Source of the DNA: Tillus elongatus
Taxonomy: Eukaryota > Arthropoda > Insecta > Coleoptera > Cleridae
Direction: 5' to 3'
Length of the DNA: 64,000 nt
NCBI GenBank assembly: GCA_964006375.1
Contig: OZ023269.1
Span: 128,225,309-128,289,308, forward strand
The notes below the pieces were generated by a model. That model saw only the letters and a list, made by a program, of their open reading frames with translations, was not told where the DNA came from and did not search any database. How positions within the stretch are numbered: the stretch's first letter is position 1; the number at the start of each line of letters is the position of its first letter. Positions 1 to 11,958 of the stretch are shown here, piece after piece. A program made the position numbers and the translations under genes.

Positions 1-87
1 TAAACTAATTGAGTTCAATAAACATATCAGCACTTTTCTACCTGCATTCTATCCTACTTCGTATCTCAACGACGGTTCTTCCGTAGT

Positions 88-1700
88 TTGAAAACAGTCT
101 TTCTAAGTATCTTAATTTCTTTATTTCCTCTACCAAACTACTATCAAGAGACTGCAATTACTGGTTTCAACCTCTTGAAGAAGTCAAACAGTAATTCTTC
201 TAAGAGGGTATGGAATATAGTAAATGAAATTGCCACAGAAGAAACAAAATACATCTTAATTGGAAGGATTAAAACTATTGATGGATGAGAAATTGAGACA
301 TCTGATGAAATACCTGAAATATGTAATAGACATTGCTGTTCTAGTGGAAGACGATTGGCAGAAAAGATCCAGCCAAAAGAGATTCTAGAAAATGCTAAAA
401 GAATATTACATTATATATTTCTCGAACCAATAAACGAGCACGAGATAATTGCTTGCATAAATCAACTTATACTAAAGAAAGCGTGTTAAGGGAGCGGGGG
501 ATAATTAGGGAAGAACTTTTATAACTAGGATAATATGGACATGGTAACGATGTAGTAAAATTTAATAATAAAAAAAATTACAATATTTTACAAACTAATT
601 TAACCGCATGAATTTAAAACCGAAATCTTTACATAATGAAATCTTAATTAAAAGTATCTACTTATCTTTACATAATTAAAATCAAAAGTCTCGCTAACGT
701 TTACCAACACCACTACTTATAACCTTGCATGTTCTACATAATTAACAAATTGCAAACCTCATCAGTCAGCATTCCTTATACTGTGCGCTGCAATTCCAAC
801 TTGTTTATTATTTAGATAAATATGTAATATTATTTCAATACCAATGTTTATGATATCTATGTGACCTACTTCTACATGAAAAATTACATTAATTGTTGTA
901 CCGACTTTTCCTATAACTAATTTTTAATTGTAAATTGAATGATATTAACAATTTATTTTTACGCCTAAGAATGCCCTCCTGCATAGCTTCCTGTTCCCTG
1001 AACAAAGCGCCTGGTCATGCAATGGTAATGGCGGGAAATTTAAGGGAACTAAGACACATCATTGAACCCCCTCTTACGTTTATTTTTACCAGATGTTTGG
1101 AGCGTCGAATCTACCCTACGGTATTAAAAAGCAACAATTAAACCACTGTATAAAGGTGGTGTTATTTCTGAGGCAATTGGTTGCAGTCGCATATGGTTCA
1201 TATCTGACATGGCAGAAATTTTTGAAAAATTAATGTATAAACGTTTGTGCAGTTATGCTGAAAAGTCTGAACTTCTGTGTAAAGTACAGTTTGGTTTTAG
1301 AAAAGGCTTATCTATTCAAAGCGCAGAACATTCCCTCACTTATTTACAAATAAACTCTGTTCTGGATAGAGGTAAATGCCACCTTGTGTTTTTGTTGGCG
1401 TTGAAAAGGCGTTCGACACTGTACACTGTGGCGCCCAGCTTAAAAAATTAGAAAATGTTGGCATCAGATACGATGCATGCACTGATGCAACCTTTTCTTA
1501 CATTAAGGGAATACTATGTGAAAATTGACGACAAATCCAGTATGTATAGACGTCGAATGTGGAGTTCCTCACGGTACAGTTTTGGGTTCTCTTTTATTTA
1601 ATATTTACTTCCAAATTTTTATTTAGCATTTCTAAGTGTGGCACTATTATAGGTTTTGCGGATGATGTGGTATTTTTTATAAGGCTGTAGTTGTAGACCG
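88..1700 (+). pseudogene. Decayed non-LTR retrotransposon reverse transcriptase
   Basis: Frames interrupted by many stops and shifts can be followed through typical non-LTR reverse transcriptase blocks. A linker-like region lies at 88-480 (WNIVNEIATEE), a palm/fingers block at 1209-1450 (AEIFEKLMYKRL then QFGFRKGLS), and a catalytic FADD box at 1655-1666. The order is collinear on the + strand. No element end was found. Clade not resolved (CR1/Jockey-like or RTE-like). Confidence 0.6.
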
Positions 1701-1890
1701 GGGCTATTGTTTTGCCATTGTCAAGGTCTATATTGTGCCCTGTATGAATATAATGCATGGCCAGTGCGGTTGGGGGGTCTATTTTTCTAACTGCGAGGGT
1801 ATGTTCGTATATTCTATGGTGGATACGTTTATTTGCTTATCCTATATACGTTTTGGGTACAGTCGAACAGTCTGCTTATAAATTTCATTA
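1685..1890 (-). pseudogene. Penelope-like element fragment (GIY-YIG C-terminal region)
   Basis: The minus strand reads IYEHTLAVRKIDPPTALAMH then YIHTGHNIDLDN, which is the C-terminal part of a Penelope-type GIY-YIG endonuclease (helix, H-x2-TGH, D-x-D/N). An upstream YIGYANK-like stretch has a stop. It abuts the FADD fragment of the previous element. Confidence 0.5.
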
Positions 1891-2203
1891 ACTGAACCCT
1901 AGAGACGATCTAAAGTTAGATTTAGGGAGTAGGCAGATTAAGGCCACGTAAGTAAGCTACAACAACCTAACCCAGCCTTATCCACCGCTCTAAGGAGTAG
2001 GCAGATTGAGACCTTAGAGTTCATTTCTTTTAGCTTTAGCTTTTGAAAATGACACCACAACAGAAGCTGAAACGTCGAGATTTAATAAATCCTAGACGCG
2101 GTTCCACCCGAGAACTAAATATTTCTCAATAATTGACACAGAAACCACCTTTTCAAACATATAATATAATATAATATCTTTATCAAACGATGCAATTTTA
2201 CAG

Positions 2204-2779
2204 ACGCAGTACAGAATCAAGTGCAAGCGAACACTCGCAATCCAGCTCTGTTCAAATGGAACCTGCAGATCCCTCCAGCGGAGCATCAACTCCAGATGCC
2301 TTCAGCGGAGCATCAGCTCCAGGTACCTTCAGCGGAGCATTAGCTCCAGGTGCCTTCAGCGGAGCATCAGCTCCAGATTCCTTCAGCGGAGCATCAGCTT
2401 CAGGTGCCTTTAGCGGAGCATCAGCTCCAGGTACCTTCAGCGGAGCATCAGCTCCAGATTCCTTCACAGGAGCATCAGCTCAGGGGGCCTTCAGCGGAGC
2501 ATCAGCTCCAGGTGCCTTCAGCGGAGCATCAGCTACCTTCAGCGGAGCATCAGCTCCAGATTCCTTCAGCGGAGCATCAGCTCCAGGTGTCTTCAGCGGA
2601 GCATCAGCTCCAGGTGTCTTCAGCGGAGCATCAGCTCCAGGTTCCTTCAGCGGAGCATCAGCTCCAGATTCCTTCAGCGGAGCATCAGCTGCAGATTCCT
2701 TCAGCGGAGCATCAGCTGCAGATGCCTTCAGCGGAGCATCAGCTCCAGATGCTTTCAGCGGAGCATCAGCTCCTCCATT
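2204..2779 (+). CDS. Exon 1 in window: 9-residue tandem-repeat exon (SGASAPDxF)
   Basis: The acceptor TTTTACAG ends at 2203 and the donor GTAAGTACTTTAGATTA begins at 2780. Phase 2 to phase 2, 192 codons. After a Ser-rich lead (RSTESSASEHSQSSSVQME) come 19 tandem units of a 9-residue repeat, consensus SGASAP[D/G][A/S/T/V]F, encoded by a 27 bp DNA unit. One unit is shortened to seven residues near 2532 and the last ends in PPL at the donor. Units are very similar, so the array is young or homogenised. The repeat is Ser/Ala/Gly/Pro-rich with a periodic Phe and has no predicted fold. An ATG at 2190 lies in frame just before the acceptor, so a promoter within the intron could start here, but the splice-site context fits an internal exon better. 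The array is also open in a second forward frame and one reverse frame because it lacks stop codons in those phases. These are shadows. Confidence 0.75.
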
Positions 2780-3237
2780 GTAAGTACTTTAGATTAGAAA
2801 TGATATCGTAATAGTTAGTTTTATTTTTCATCGCATCGGCCCATTTACAAATTGGTTCTAGATACATAGAAGCCTTAAAGGCTTATTGCGTTTGCTTTGT
2901 TTAAAATGATTTTTACAGTGAGAAATGCAGTATCCCCTGGCAATTCCAGGTGTATTCAAGAACGTAAAAGGAAATTATCCAGTACTATAATTGATTTCTC
3001 TAAAAACACTGTCTTCCATTGTTTAGTGATTCGCATGTGAATAGGACGTACACAGCTATTATAGGTTGCATAATCTTTAATTGAGGTCTCCGTATTTATA
3101 GATTTTTATGAGGTGTACCCTGGCAGTAGTATGTGCTGTCAGGTACTCAATAAAGTTGAGTTCTGGTAAAACGTAGCAGTGCTACGCTCGTTTTGCTGCA
3201 GGGATTTATCGTAAGCTCCCCGCTATGGATTATGCTA
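2780..3237. other. Intron sequence, no gene seen
   Basis: No coding signal. A perfect six-base hairpin, CGTAGC AGT GCTACG, lies at about 3173-3187 after a CTCAATAAAG run, so it could be part of an old LTR, but no matching partner was found. Confidence 0.4.
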
Positions 3238-3700
3238 CTAGCCCAGTAAAGGTAATTTTCCTACAAATCCACCGGTATTTTTTTTTTTACGAAATTCGCG
3301 TTTTGGTATCGGTAAAGCCATATCCATGTATTCTGCATTTGTACCTGGCGTGGCTATAATATCAGCTATATCGTTTCGATCAAGTCCACCTTCACCCAGA
3401 TCAACTTTACTGTGTTCTGGTCCGCTGGTGCTGCAAGTTTTATATGGGATGCTCAAACCAATGCCGACGACACCTTGTAGCTTGTACTTGCTTTGAGGGT
3501 TATTGACCGACTGTCTAGTACAATATAGATCCCCTTATTCAAGTAAGCTCTCTGATTATTATCTTTTGCACGCTTCAGTGTATATACACTTGAAATACAG
3601 TGACATCCCAGTACCCGTCTTGATGTTTGATTCGTGCATATCAAACCAGGCTTGCAAAAAGAAGCTTATGCTGGCTCTGTCGCCTCATTTCGATAGCATA
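3238..3700 (-). pseudogene. Unidentified broken minus-strand ORF
   Basis: One minus frame is open for 72 codons from an ATG (3456 down to 3238). It continues upstream through KYKLQGVVGIGLSIPYKT with stops above that. The end contains an A-run (FRKKKN) and closes KLPLLG before a stop. It looks like the C-terminus of a mobile-element protein, but I do not recognise the family. Confidence 0.3.
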
Positions 3701-3704
3701 TAGC

Positions 3705-4254
3705 AAAATAGTTTCCAAATACAGTCAGCGAGTTATGTAGTTCGTATTTATGTCAAATATGTGCGCGCACCGCACCTCCCGGACGATGCATCATTGTCGC
3801 GTCCCCTATATTTAGTTTTCACAACACTGACTTTTTGAATGAAAATTTAATCCTTGCAAATATCTAAATTTAAAGGGTACAGTGAAAAACGGTCAGTGTC
3901 GAATAACTGTCAATTTAAGGCAACGATAGAAATTGTAGCAAAAGTTTTTCTACGAAAATTCGCTAAAATGTTATATTTTGTGTAATTTACTTCTGCATTT
4001 TTTTTTTACAAGTTGTTTGCAAAAAAGTTAATGTTTATGCTTTTATTTTAACACGATTTTGATACGCATTTTCTTCATAACGTCTTACTGCCAAGTTCAA
4101 TTACTGTCAAATTTTTATTCAAATTGTGGGAGATCCATGAGCATCAATATTTCTTTAGTATAACAATATTTGTTTTTAAATTCAGATCCTAGATAATAAT
4201 TAATTATTCAGCACAAAAATGTTCACATTTCATCTTGGATTTGACCCTTTTTTT
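3705..4254. other. Intron, no gene seen
   Basis: AT-rich sequence without an ORF, splice pair or repeat that I can place. Confidence 0.4.
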
Positions 4255-5605
4255 CCTCCGTAGGGCTGTCCGCGATTACCGCTCCGGTAGCACTGCAGCC
4301 TTGGGCTTATTGTGCACGCCCTATACCTTTTTTTACTTTACCCATTCCATGATTACTGTGCCTTGGACTAGTCGGTACAGCAACTGGTAGGGCCAAGTCT
4401 CAAATTGCTCTGTCTCCGGTCTAGGCTGTCCGTAGATCAGTTGTTCTTTACAGAGCTTTACAGTCGCACAGGATGTGCTGGGCTGATTCTTCCCGCCCGC
4501 CGTCTGCTTGCCAGGTCCCCCTCGAACGGTCCCATTTTATGCAGGTATTTCTTGACAGGCATGTGTCCCGTCAAGAATCCTGTTCTGTTCCTGAGCTGTC
4601 TTCTGCTGAGATTTAGCAGTTCTACAGCTCTCTTTGATCTGGGTTCTCCAATTAATGTCTTCCCATGTCTAAGCCCTGGACAATCTGCCCAGTAAACCTT
4701 GTGTTGGTTCCTGATCCAAGACCTAATGGGTCCCCCGGCAGTGCTCTTCGTCACGCCTAGGACCGGTTTTTTTTTTGATGCAGGAGGGGGAAATGCTCAT
4801 GCAGACCCCATTCACGGCCCCGTAGGTTCCGTGGGATATCGAGGTACTGTGAGACTGTACTCACTACCCCCCCCCCCCCCTGGGAGTACCGGACCTTAGT
4901 CCATACCTCCGTCGGAAAGAATTACACACAATGACATTTTAGGGTATGAATGTTTCCATTCTGTTTTTGCCGCGGGGGCGTTAGCGGGTAAGTATAAGCT
5001 TTGGACGCTTATGCTTGTGTGGAAGTTGCTCGTCGTAGTCGGTGGCACTACGGAAAAGAGCATTTGGGTGCGGCTTCTGGTCCCATAAACAGTCCTGCTG
5101 ATCCTCCCTTCGCGAGTCTGTCAGTGGCCCGGCACCCAGATGAGGGAAACCTCATTCTGCCCGGCCAGGTCTCTCATCTCGTCTAGGCATTCACTAACCA
5201 GTATGTAGTTTACGTGTGGGTTACTTAGAGCCTTGAGGGGCTGCCTGGCTGTCTGTAGCTATGAAGTTCCGCTTGTTGGTGTAGCCCCTCCTCTTGTTCT
5301 CCCGCACGCAGTCGAGGATTGCGTACATTTCGGCCTGTAACACCGTTGCGTGAACCCCGAGAGAAATACTGCGACTTATTCTCGCTCCTTCAGAGTAAAC
5401 ACCGGCACCCGTCCCACGCTCTTCGCCAGATCCATGTGTAAACCAGACGAGCGCGCCTCGGAGTAGGCCCGGCGTCTCCCTCCGCCATGTCTGGCTGTCG
5501 GGGATTATTACTGCAAATCTGCCGACCCTGCGGATTCGCGGGCTCGCAAACTCTGACCCCATTTCACGATCTCCCGAATTTTGCAGTGGCCCCTTTAGCA
5601 TGGTT
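4255..5605 (-). pseudogene. I/R1/LOA-type non-LTR 3' part: RNase H, C-terminal zinc knuckle region and 3' UTR (family A)
   Basis: The minus strand from 5601 carries an RNase H domain: WFTHGS (first catalytic Asp replaced by His), AEMYAIL (Glu) and ATDSQ (Asp). After an interruption it resumes at 4754 with RNQHKVYWADCPGLRHGK and LLNLSRRQLRNRTGFLTGHM, the post-RNase H region of this family. The same protein is better kept at 16791-17360, 42612-43148 and 58361-58630. The segment 4770-4915 is a foreign insert matching the 5' region of the endonuclease fragment at 7370-7510, and includes a 14-base C run. Confidence 0.72.
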
Positions 5606-6243
5606 TTGCCTTTAATCTATTCTTACAAACTAGTCTATATAGTATAGACCCAGCCTGGCCTCCCCCATGATGACTAAATGTGGGGGGGGGGAGGTAGATT
5701 CGACCTTGTATATTGTAGTTGTATGAAAAGTCATAAATTCTTTTTTGGTTTTGAGTACTAGCTTATTCAGCCATTCTCCAGATTTCAAATTGTATATAGG
5801 AATATTCATCATTTACATAAGTATTTTACACCCCAATAAGCAAAGATTATATGGAAGTTTTTGTATATATCAAAGAAGATCAACGGTTAGGTTTATTAGT
5901 CACCTCCTGGGATGGTAATAATGCTAGTAGCGCCAACTACGCAGATCTGAGTAGAATCTAAGGAATGTAAAAACAAATTAAAATTATGGGAAAAAGACAG
6001 GGACACACTTCACTACAGTGGGGCATAGCATGGTGATTTTGGGACGAACAAGGTTTGTCACTAAAATATGGGAATAAACACAAGGATTTTGCAAGATGCT
6101 TACTTCTATACCTAACTTAGATTATCTACGTACTGTACTAATTTGGGTGTAAATATATTGATTAATGTTAGGATTCCTAATAAAGTCATATGAATTTGAT
6201 TTGTCTTTAATGTTTTCACTTACTCTGCACTACAATTTTACAG
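5606..6243. other. Intron, no gene seen
   Basis: AT-rich intron between the family A fragment and exon 2. A nine-base G run is present at about 5682. No coding signal. Confidence 0.4.
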
Positions 6244-6333
6244 AACCATCACAGAGCCCACCGCGACCACAATGCCCCAATCATTCATAAATCAAACTCA
6301 GTCAGGATACGGAAGAATGCCAACCTATCAGTT
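6244..6333 (+). CDS. Exon 2: phase 2-2 micro-exon, 30 codons
   Basis: Acceptor CAATTTTACAG; donor GTAAGTATTTTAGATTAT at 6334. Reads TITEPTATTMPQSFINQTQS, then a Gly/Tyr segment (GYGRMPTYQ) up to the junction Phe. Thr/Gln/Pro-rich, no recognised domain. Its donor-side intron sequence closely matches that after exons 1, 5 and 7, which suggests a shared duplicated origin. It lies between a small non-LTR-free stretch and the endonuclease fragment at 6584. Confidence 0.7.
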
Positions 6334-6583
6334 GTAAGTATTTTAGATTATAAGGATAATACCATTAATGTTAGGTTATACCTATAATGCTCTTTCATCA
6401 AATGCCTTATGTTTTAAATATTTAAACTGATAAAAACCATTATGATTTGTCTCCACAAATTAAAATAATAGCTAGAATCTATTACACGAGAACTGAGCGT
6501 TTGTAAAGGCTAGGGGAGAGGCTGGAAAGTTAACATACTTCACTTTTGAAGGTCAGTATTTTTATAAAATAAAAATTTGGAAG

Positions 6584-7560
6584 CTACATTTCCTGAATTT
6601 TTTCCTCTTGGGGCTCAAAGTCACCCAGACACTGGGTGGAAACTGTTAGATCTAAAACTTCCTCACGCCGCATTGTAACGAAGGTCGGTTTATTACCACT
6701 ATTTAATATGTCTAAGTCAAATGTCATAAAGAATTGTAAAAGTGACTCACCTCTAGAGTTTGTGTCCGTACTTCCCCACAACTCATGGTGCGCGTTCGCA
6801 TCCAAGCCGATGATGGTCAGCTTTCCCCTGGTAGATAAGCCGATACTACAGTAATGTTCCTTGGCCCATCCGCTCCTCCACATCGAATGTTGATAGTTTC
6901 CAGGTCCCTGGAAGAGAAATTCACCAAGGGCAGAAACTCTGACCTGACCTGACCTGACAAAAATGCAGGCCCTCGGGTTCGCACTGGATTTGTTGTAAAT
7001 GAGCTTTCCAGCAGCTTTGCTGAGTCCCTTGATCTCTCCTTTATAAGAGTACGATTCCTGGATGAGGGCCACATCCGTGTTCCTCAGAACCGTTAGTAGT
7101 CCGGCCGTGGCTGCCCTACTGTGTTGAAGGTTGACCTGAAGGAACCTAAGTCCCATTAACCCCCGGTTGCTGCCGCAGTGGGCGGAGACGTGGGACCTCC
7201 AGAGTCCGCGGAAGCTGCCGCCCTCTGGCCTGTCTCCGTTTCCGGAATGCCTCGAGGCACGAATCTGTAGCCGGAGCCACTCCTCGAGCCTCATTTGTTT
7301 TGATATTATATTCGTCTTTCTCCATGTTGTTCCCACGAGAATGGGGGAAATAACTGTCCACACCATCAGAACCCCGCGGTATGGACTAAGGTCCGGTACT
7401 CCCAGGGAGGGGCTTTTAGTGAGTACAGTCTCACAGTACCTTGATATCCTACGCCACCTACGGGGCCGTGAATGGGGTCTGCATGAGCATTTCCCCCTCC
7501 TGTATCCAAAAAAAAACGTCATTTCTTTAGAATTTATCACTACACTGCGGCATGGCCTAC
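6584..7560 (-). pseudogene. Non-LTR retrotransposon 5' region and AP-type endonuclease domain (family A)
   Basis: A 318-codon minus frame contains an exonuclease/endonuclease/phosphatase domain: MGLRFLQVNLQHSRAA (Asn), ALIQESYSYKG (Glu), IIGLDANAHHELWGS (Asp and Asn) and a late LDLTVS. These are the marks of the I/R1/LOA group endonucleases, which nick the genomic target. The domain ends early at 6584 and no reverse transcriptase follows, so this copy is dead. The 5' leader (7370-7560) also occurs at 4770-4915 and 37595-37700. Confidence 0.75.
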
Positions 7561-7758
7561 TCTAACACGTCGCTGCACAAAATGATGGCGGCGCGGGTAG
7601 CCAAACACGCATTTATTGCCTCTGTGCCCGACTATTTCATCCTGCCCACCTACTTTAGCATTGGGCAAGCAGCAAGACAATTATTTTTTTGCTTAATTCA
7701 ACTAGTACTCTAAAATATTCTATCTATTTTTTATTCACCATTCAATGCATTTTTACAG

Positions 7759-7872
7759 CCCCAACATGCAATCATCTCCAATGCCTCCCCCAGGATTTGA
7801 GCATGTACTACCGGGGACCTACAAACCGACAATCCAACAACCGATAAACAGGGGATTGTCGAACTTAGGACT
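7759..7872 (+). CDS. Exon 3: phase 2-2 micro-exon, 38 codons, INRG type
   Basis: Acceptor GCATTTTTACAG; donor GTAAGTATTTTAGA at 7873. The encoded segment begins PNMQSSPMPPPGFEH and ends QQPINRGLSNLG plus the junction Leu. The end INRG-x3-G-L recurs in exons 4 and 6, so these three form one exon subfamily. Downstream intron sequence (about 7905-7935) matches that after exon 4 in the same relative place, so exon and flanking intron were duplicated together. Pro/Gln-rich and probably disordered. Confidence 0.72.
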
Positions 7873-8054
7873 GTAAGTATTTTAGAACCAAAATTTCTAC
7901 TATTCTTTTTATGAAACATATATCTATCATCTCAAAGTTTTTGAAAAATTTTGTTAATTCAACTAGCCAAACCACAGCGATATCTACAAAGACTACAGTG
8001 GTTGCTAGGCAAATGGTGAAACTGTTGACATCTCTATCGCCAAATATAAAATAT

Positions 8055-8285
8055 TATTAATAATCACAACCAAAGTTCTTCTGATAATCCTTAGTTACTT
8101 TCAATAATTGAAGATTATTGTTGGCTATCCTATGTCCCGATTTAATCATATGTTGGGAAACGCTAGATTTTTCTGCTCTATTGAAAGTGTTCTTCAAATA
8201 TTGTTATTATTGACCGCCGGGTTTGTCCAATATAGATTTTCTCAATTATTCCAAGATACACTAAGTGAGTGGTGAGCGTGTCGCC
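8055..8285 (-). pseudogene. Penelope-like GIY-YIG fragment
   Basis: The minus strand reads YIGQTRRSIITIFEEHFQ followed by broken RFPTYD and IIES blocks, typical of the GIY-YIG endonuclease of Penelope-like elements (YIGQT-x-R, EH). Several stops. Confidence 0.5.
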
Positions 8286-8560
8286 ACCTAGTTGCGGAAC
8301 CAAGTAGTATGTTGTCAGGCCAGCTCCAAATAACACAAAGTGTTAAAAATAGTGACTGTATACAACTAACTAACAATTTAATTGAAAGGCTGGCTACTTT
8401 AGCCGTATTACTTTATAGGTGTATTTTCTCTGCAATTAGTATGCCGTACTGACGAGCTCTAATGAGAGCGAAACCGGTCTACGGTTCTAATTGCTGTGAG
8501 AATGCATCTAGCCTTACATACTTTGTCCCTATATTAGGGTAGAAATGCGCCAGGGCTGAC
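8286..8560. repeat. Dispersed repeat (copies at 37830-38058 reversed and 61440-61610)
   Basis: Shared blocks include the sequence around GGAACCAAGTAGTATG, AACACAAAGTGTTA, AACTAACAATTT and CCCTATATTAGGG. No coding capacity. Probably a non-autonomous element. Confidence 0.5.
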
Positions 8561-9405
8561 AATTTCTTAAATTTTACTAAAATATTTGCAGAAAATTCTC
8601 TTCAAATAGACCCGTTCTCTGATGCTTTGGCAGTAGTTTTAAGTTAAGTTTATCGCTTAACGGTCTATAATGTTTAGCTAATTTTCGTAGAAAAAATTCG
8701 TTAATGAGGAGACCTCGACTTTTGAATTTCAAAAAGATTTCTTCAAATGAGGGCAAACTAGGCTCCGTAGAATCCATATCCGCGTTTACGCTCTGTTTAC
8801 ATATATACAGGGTGACGTATTTCTGCGGTAAAGCCCAATATAATTGTTATTATGCAAGATACGAGAAAAAATTGTATATGTTACCTATATGGTGTCTTGA
8901 GCTGCATCTTATAAAATTATGTTGACAATCACAGGATGGCCCATAAGTCGTTGGTGATACCTACAATTTACACCCTTATATTTCATAAATACAATTATTT
9001 TGACAATTATAGGGTGGCCCATAAGTCGTTGGTGATACCTACAAGTTTTTTTTTAACATTCCTTATTGCACTTTTGCATGATTCATCGAAATATGATGCA
9101 TGTTTGTAAAAAAAATCGAGATGCAGTAAGTGCGTTTTGGTAGCTAATTTGCTATTAACTTAAGGTTCGTCGGCTAAGAAACGAGTTTTCTCGGAAACAT
9201 TTAAAGTTTATTTTCGAAAAAATGTTATACATTTTCAAACAATAAGTTATTTTGATAAAATATGGTACATTTTTTCTACTATATAGGTTATACCGGTGAC
9301 CAAATTGATGCCTGCTTGCATTAAAGAGACATATTTACTATTAAAATCATTTTTATCAAAATTCTCTTCCGTAACGCACTTGCTGCGTCCAGACTTTTTT
9401 GATAA
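8561..9405. repeat. Non-autonomous repeat R1, partial copy
   Basis: Matches 15085-15868 and 19580-20340 over most of its length. It carries a GTGGCCCATAAGTCGTTGG motif at both 8940 and 9015, a local duplication, and closes with inverted ends: GCAGTAAGTGCGTTTTGG at 9123 against GTAACGCACTTGCTGC at 9372. Confidence 0.65.
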
Positions 9406-9438
9406 ATTCTTCAATACATTTGATAGTTAGTTATACAT

Positions 9439-9500
9439 CCACTTCGCATTTCAGCACCGTTCGCACAATCCACTTCGCATTTCAGCACCGTTCGCACAAT
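9439..9500. repeat. 31 bp tandem duplication
   Basis: Two identical adjacent copies starting CCACTTCGCATTTCAGCACC at 9439 and 9470. The perfect identity implies a very recent slip. Confidence 0.85.
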
Positions 9501-9714
9501 CCACTATAAGAATGAGCACCACGTGTTGGCAGATAGTATTTGAGGCAGCTGGAGATGGCGCATGAAGCATTTATTCAAATCACCAAAGCATATGACATTG
9601 CACTCTCGGTTTAGACACCGTCCTGACATTCTACTACGTGATTCAGCACCGTCTATAGTTGCATGTAAAATTAGCCAATCAAAATAGGGGCGTTTGCCAA
9701 AATCTAAAGTGGAA

Positions 9715-9760
9715 TGTTTAAACGCGTCGGGGTTCGACTCCCGGTGGTGCCAGTTTCTAT
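9715..9760 (+). repeat. tRNA-like 3' half (possible SINE remnant)
   Basis: GGTTCGACTCCC at about 9730 matches an RNA polymerase III B box and sits in a T-arm-like stem ending GGTGCCA. No convincing A box or cloverleaf upstream, so this is a SINE remnant at most. Confidence 0.35.
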
Positions 9761-9852
9761 CACTGTGTGTTGGGTGTGTGTCCGTGGTCTTTTCTATGTA
9801 ACCCCCACCGCGCAAGCTGCTCAGGGCTTCTGGACGGCAGGTTGTCATTTAT

Positions 9853-11690
9853 GTGGTGTCATTTATCATTTATTATTTATTATATGTTAGTCATCTACCC
9901 CAGGCGTACGCTGATGATGGACTGGTCTTAGTCACCGGCAAATTTCTCGGCGTCGTCTGTGAGTACATGCAAGCTGCCTGTGGCATAATCGAAAGGTGTT
10001 GTGGTGACCAGGGACTCTCCGTAAACCCGACAAAGACGGAGATGATCCTATTTACCAAGAAGAGGAATGTAGAAGGGTTCAGGGTGCCCGTGATGTTTGG
10101 AAAACCTTTAGCTTTAGTGCGGGAGGTCAAATATCTGGGGGGGATCCTGGACCCCAAACTAACATGGGGGTCGTAAATAGAACGAGTAGTGAAGAAGGGA
10201 GTAGCGAACCTCTAGCAGCTGCGTCGAGTGATAGGGAGGACCTGGGGACTTAATCCTCGGATCCTTCATTGGATCTACATTGCGATCGTCAGGCCGAAAA
10301 TCATCTATGGGGCGTTGGTCTGGTGGTGTGGTTTGAAACAAACTACCAGCAGGAATCTGGCCAAACTCCAAAGGCTGGCAATCCTGGGTATCACAGGCGC
10401 TATGAGGACGACACCTTCAGCCGCGCTAGATGTCCTGTTGATGCTGCCACCACTTCCCATCTGTATCAGAAGGGAGGCTATGGCGACGCATCTTAGAATG
10501 CGAGACTCAGGAAACTGGTGTGGAGAGGGAGCAGTAATAGGGCATGCAAGAGTCGCCAAGGAGGTGGAAAAGGAAATTCTGATTTCCGTCATAAAGGTGC
10601 GGGATGCCGAGACCCATATTAGGTTGACTAAGCCATACACCCTCAGGATCCCCAGTAGGGATCAGTAGAGGGAAAATGAGGTTGCATTCGAGCCCGCAAG
10701 CTTGGTCTGTTTCACCGACGGATCGCGGCTGGAGGACCAACAATCCTCCGGGGCAGGAATATACATCGAGGGCCTGGGGGTGCGCGAGAGCTATGCTCTT
10801 GGCGCATATACCACGGCATTCGAAACAGAGGTGTATGCTATTTTGTCTGTGGCCGATAGACAGGATGTGAAGAGGAGTCCCGAGAAATGTGTGTACATCT
10901 GCTCGGATAGCCAGGAGGTCCTCCGGGTAGTCTGCGCGGCCAGAATCAGGTCAACACTGGTTCAGAAGTGCGCTGATGCCCCCAGAGGACTAGCCAGGAC
11001 AAAGGAGATGCAACTGGTGTGGGTTCCGGGACACTGTGGCGTAGCGGGGAATGAGGTGGTGAATAATCTCGCAAGGCTTGGTTCCCGGCGGCCGTTCTGT
11101 GGCCCGGAGCCTGCGATAGGCCTAAGTAGGAAGACAGTCTCTGTCGCCTTAGACAGGTGGACTGAGGAAGCAATGGAGAGGCACTGGGGGTTGGTTGGTG
11201 GCTGCAGGCAGGCGAGGGATTTCGTGGAGGGGCCGGACAGAGATAAAGCTGTCTGGCTACTCGCAAGAAGTCTACGCACGCTTCGCCGCATCCTTGGGGT
11301 GCTGGCAGGCCACTGCGCCCTTAGAAGACACCTCACATTGATAGGCGTAGAGAGGGATCCCATTTGCCAGGAATGCGGCGAGGATGAAGAAACGTCCTAC
11401 CACTACCTGTGTGAATGCTAGGCTTTTGGGAGTCTTCGATAAGAATTGTTCGGATCGAGGATTCTGCAGAGGAATCAGGTAAGTACCGTCCAATTGAAGA
11501 CCGTCACGGCCTTCATTTCGAGGTCGAGGCGGTTTGGCGACGGAACCGAGGAAGAGTAGAGCAAAGGTGCTGGGTTGCTGAGGTTGGAAAAAAGGGTCCA
11601 TTGTGGCCTACTTGCTTGGCGTTGGCCTCCCCACCACTGCTGCTATATTATATATTAGTCATAGATCTATGCCTTATATGAATGTTTTAT
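9853..11690 (+). pseudogene. I/R1/LOA-type non-LTR: reverse transcriptase C-terminus plus RNase H
   Basis: The catalytic YADD box opens at about 9915, followed by a thumb region (VKYLGGILDPKLTWGS, then IVRPKIIYGALVWW at 10284). A second frame at 10702-11421 is a well-preserved RNase H with FTDGS (Asp), FETEVYAIL (Glu), CSDSQ (Asp) and WVPGHCGVAGNE (His). It ends in a cysteine-rich CQECGEDEETSYHYLCEC knuckle. Stops at 10174, 10214 and 10666 split the ORF. 5'-truncated before the fingers. Distinct in sequence from family A. Confidence 0.85.
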
Positions 11691-11958
11691 TTAATGTTAG
11701 TTATAATGTTTTAGTGTGGAAAATTTAAATTTGAAACCAAAATGTTAAATATTAATTATGTGGACTTGTTTATTTATTCGAAGCCCCCATGGGGATGTAC
11801 CTAACAGTTTGAGATCCGCTGTATTTGTTACACTAGAGCTAAACCTCTGCAGAGCCGTATTTAGTATTAGGCAAGAAAATGTTATATTTTTCCTAATTTA
11901 AATAGCATTTAAAATGTATATTTACTTTTTATTTTTACTATTAAATGCATTTTTTCAG
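11691..11958. other. Intron, no gene seen
   Basis: AT-rich intron leading to exon 4. Only the exon 3/4-type acceptor lead is recognisable at its end. Confidence 0.4.

Noticed and set aside
2252..2811. Long alternative-frame ORFs over the exon 1 repeat (forward PSAEHQLQ repeats, reverse GADAPLK repeats)
   Set aside because: They follow from a 27 bp unit lacking stops in other frames; only the SGASAPDxF frame joins the splice phase used by all other exons.
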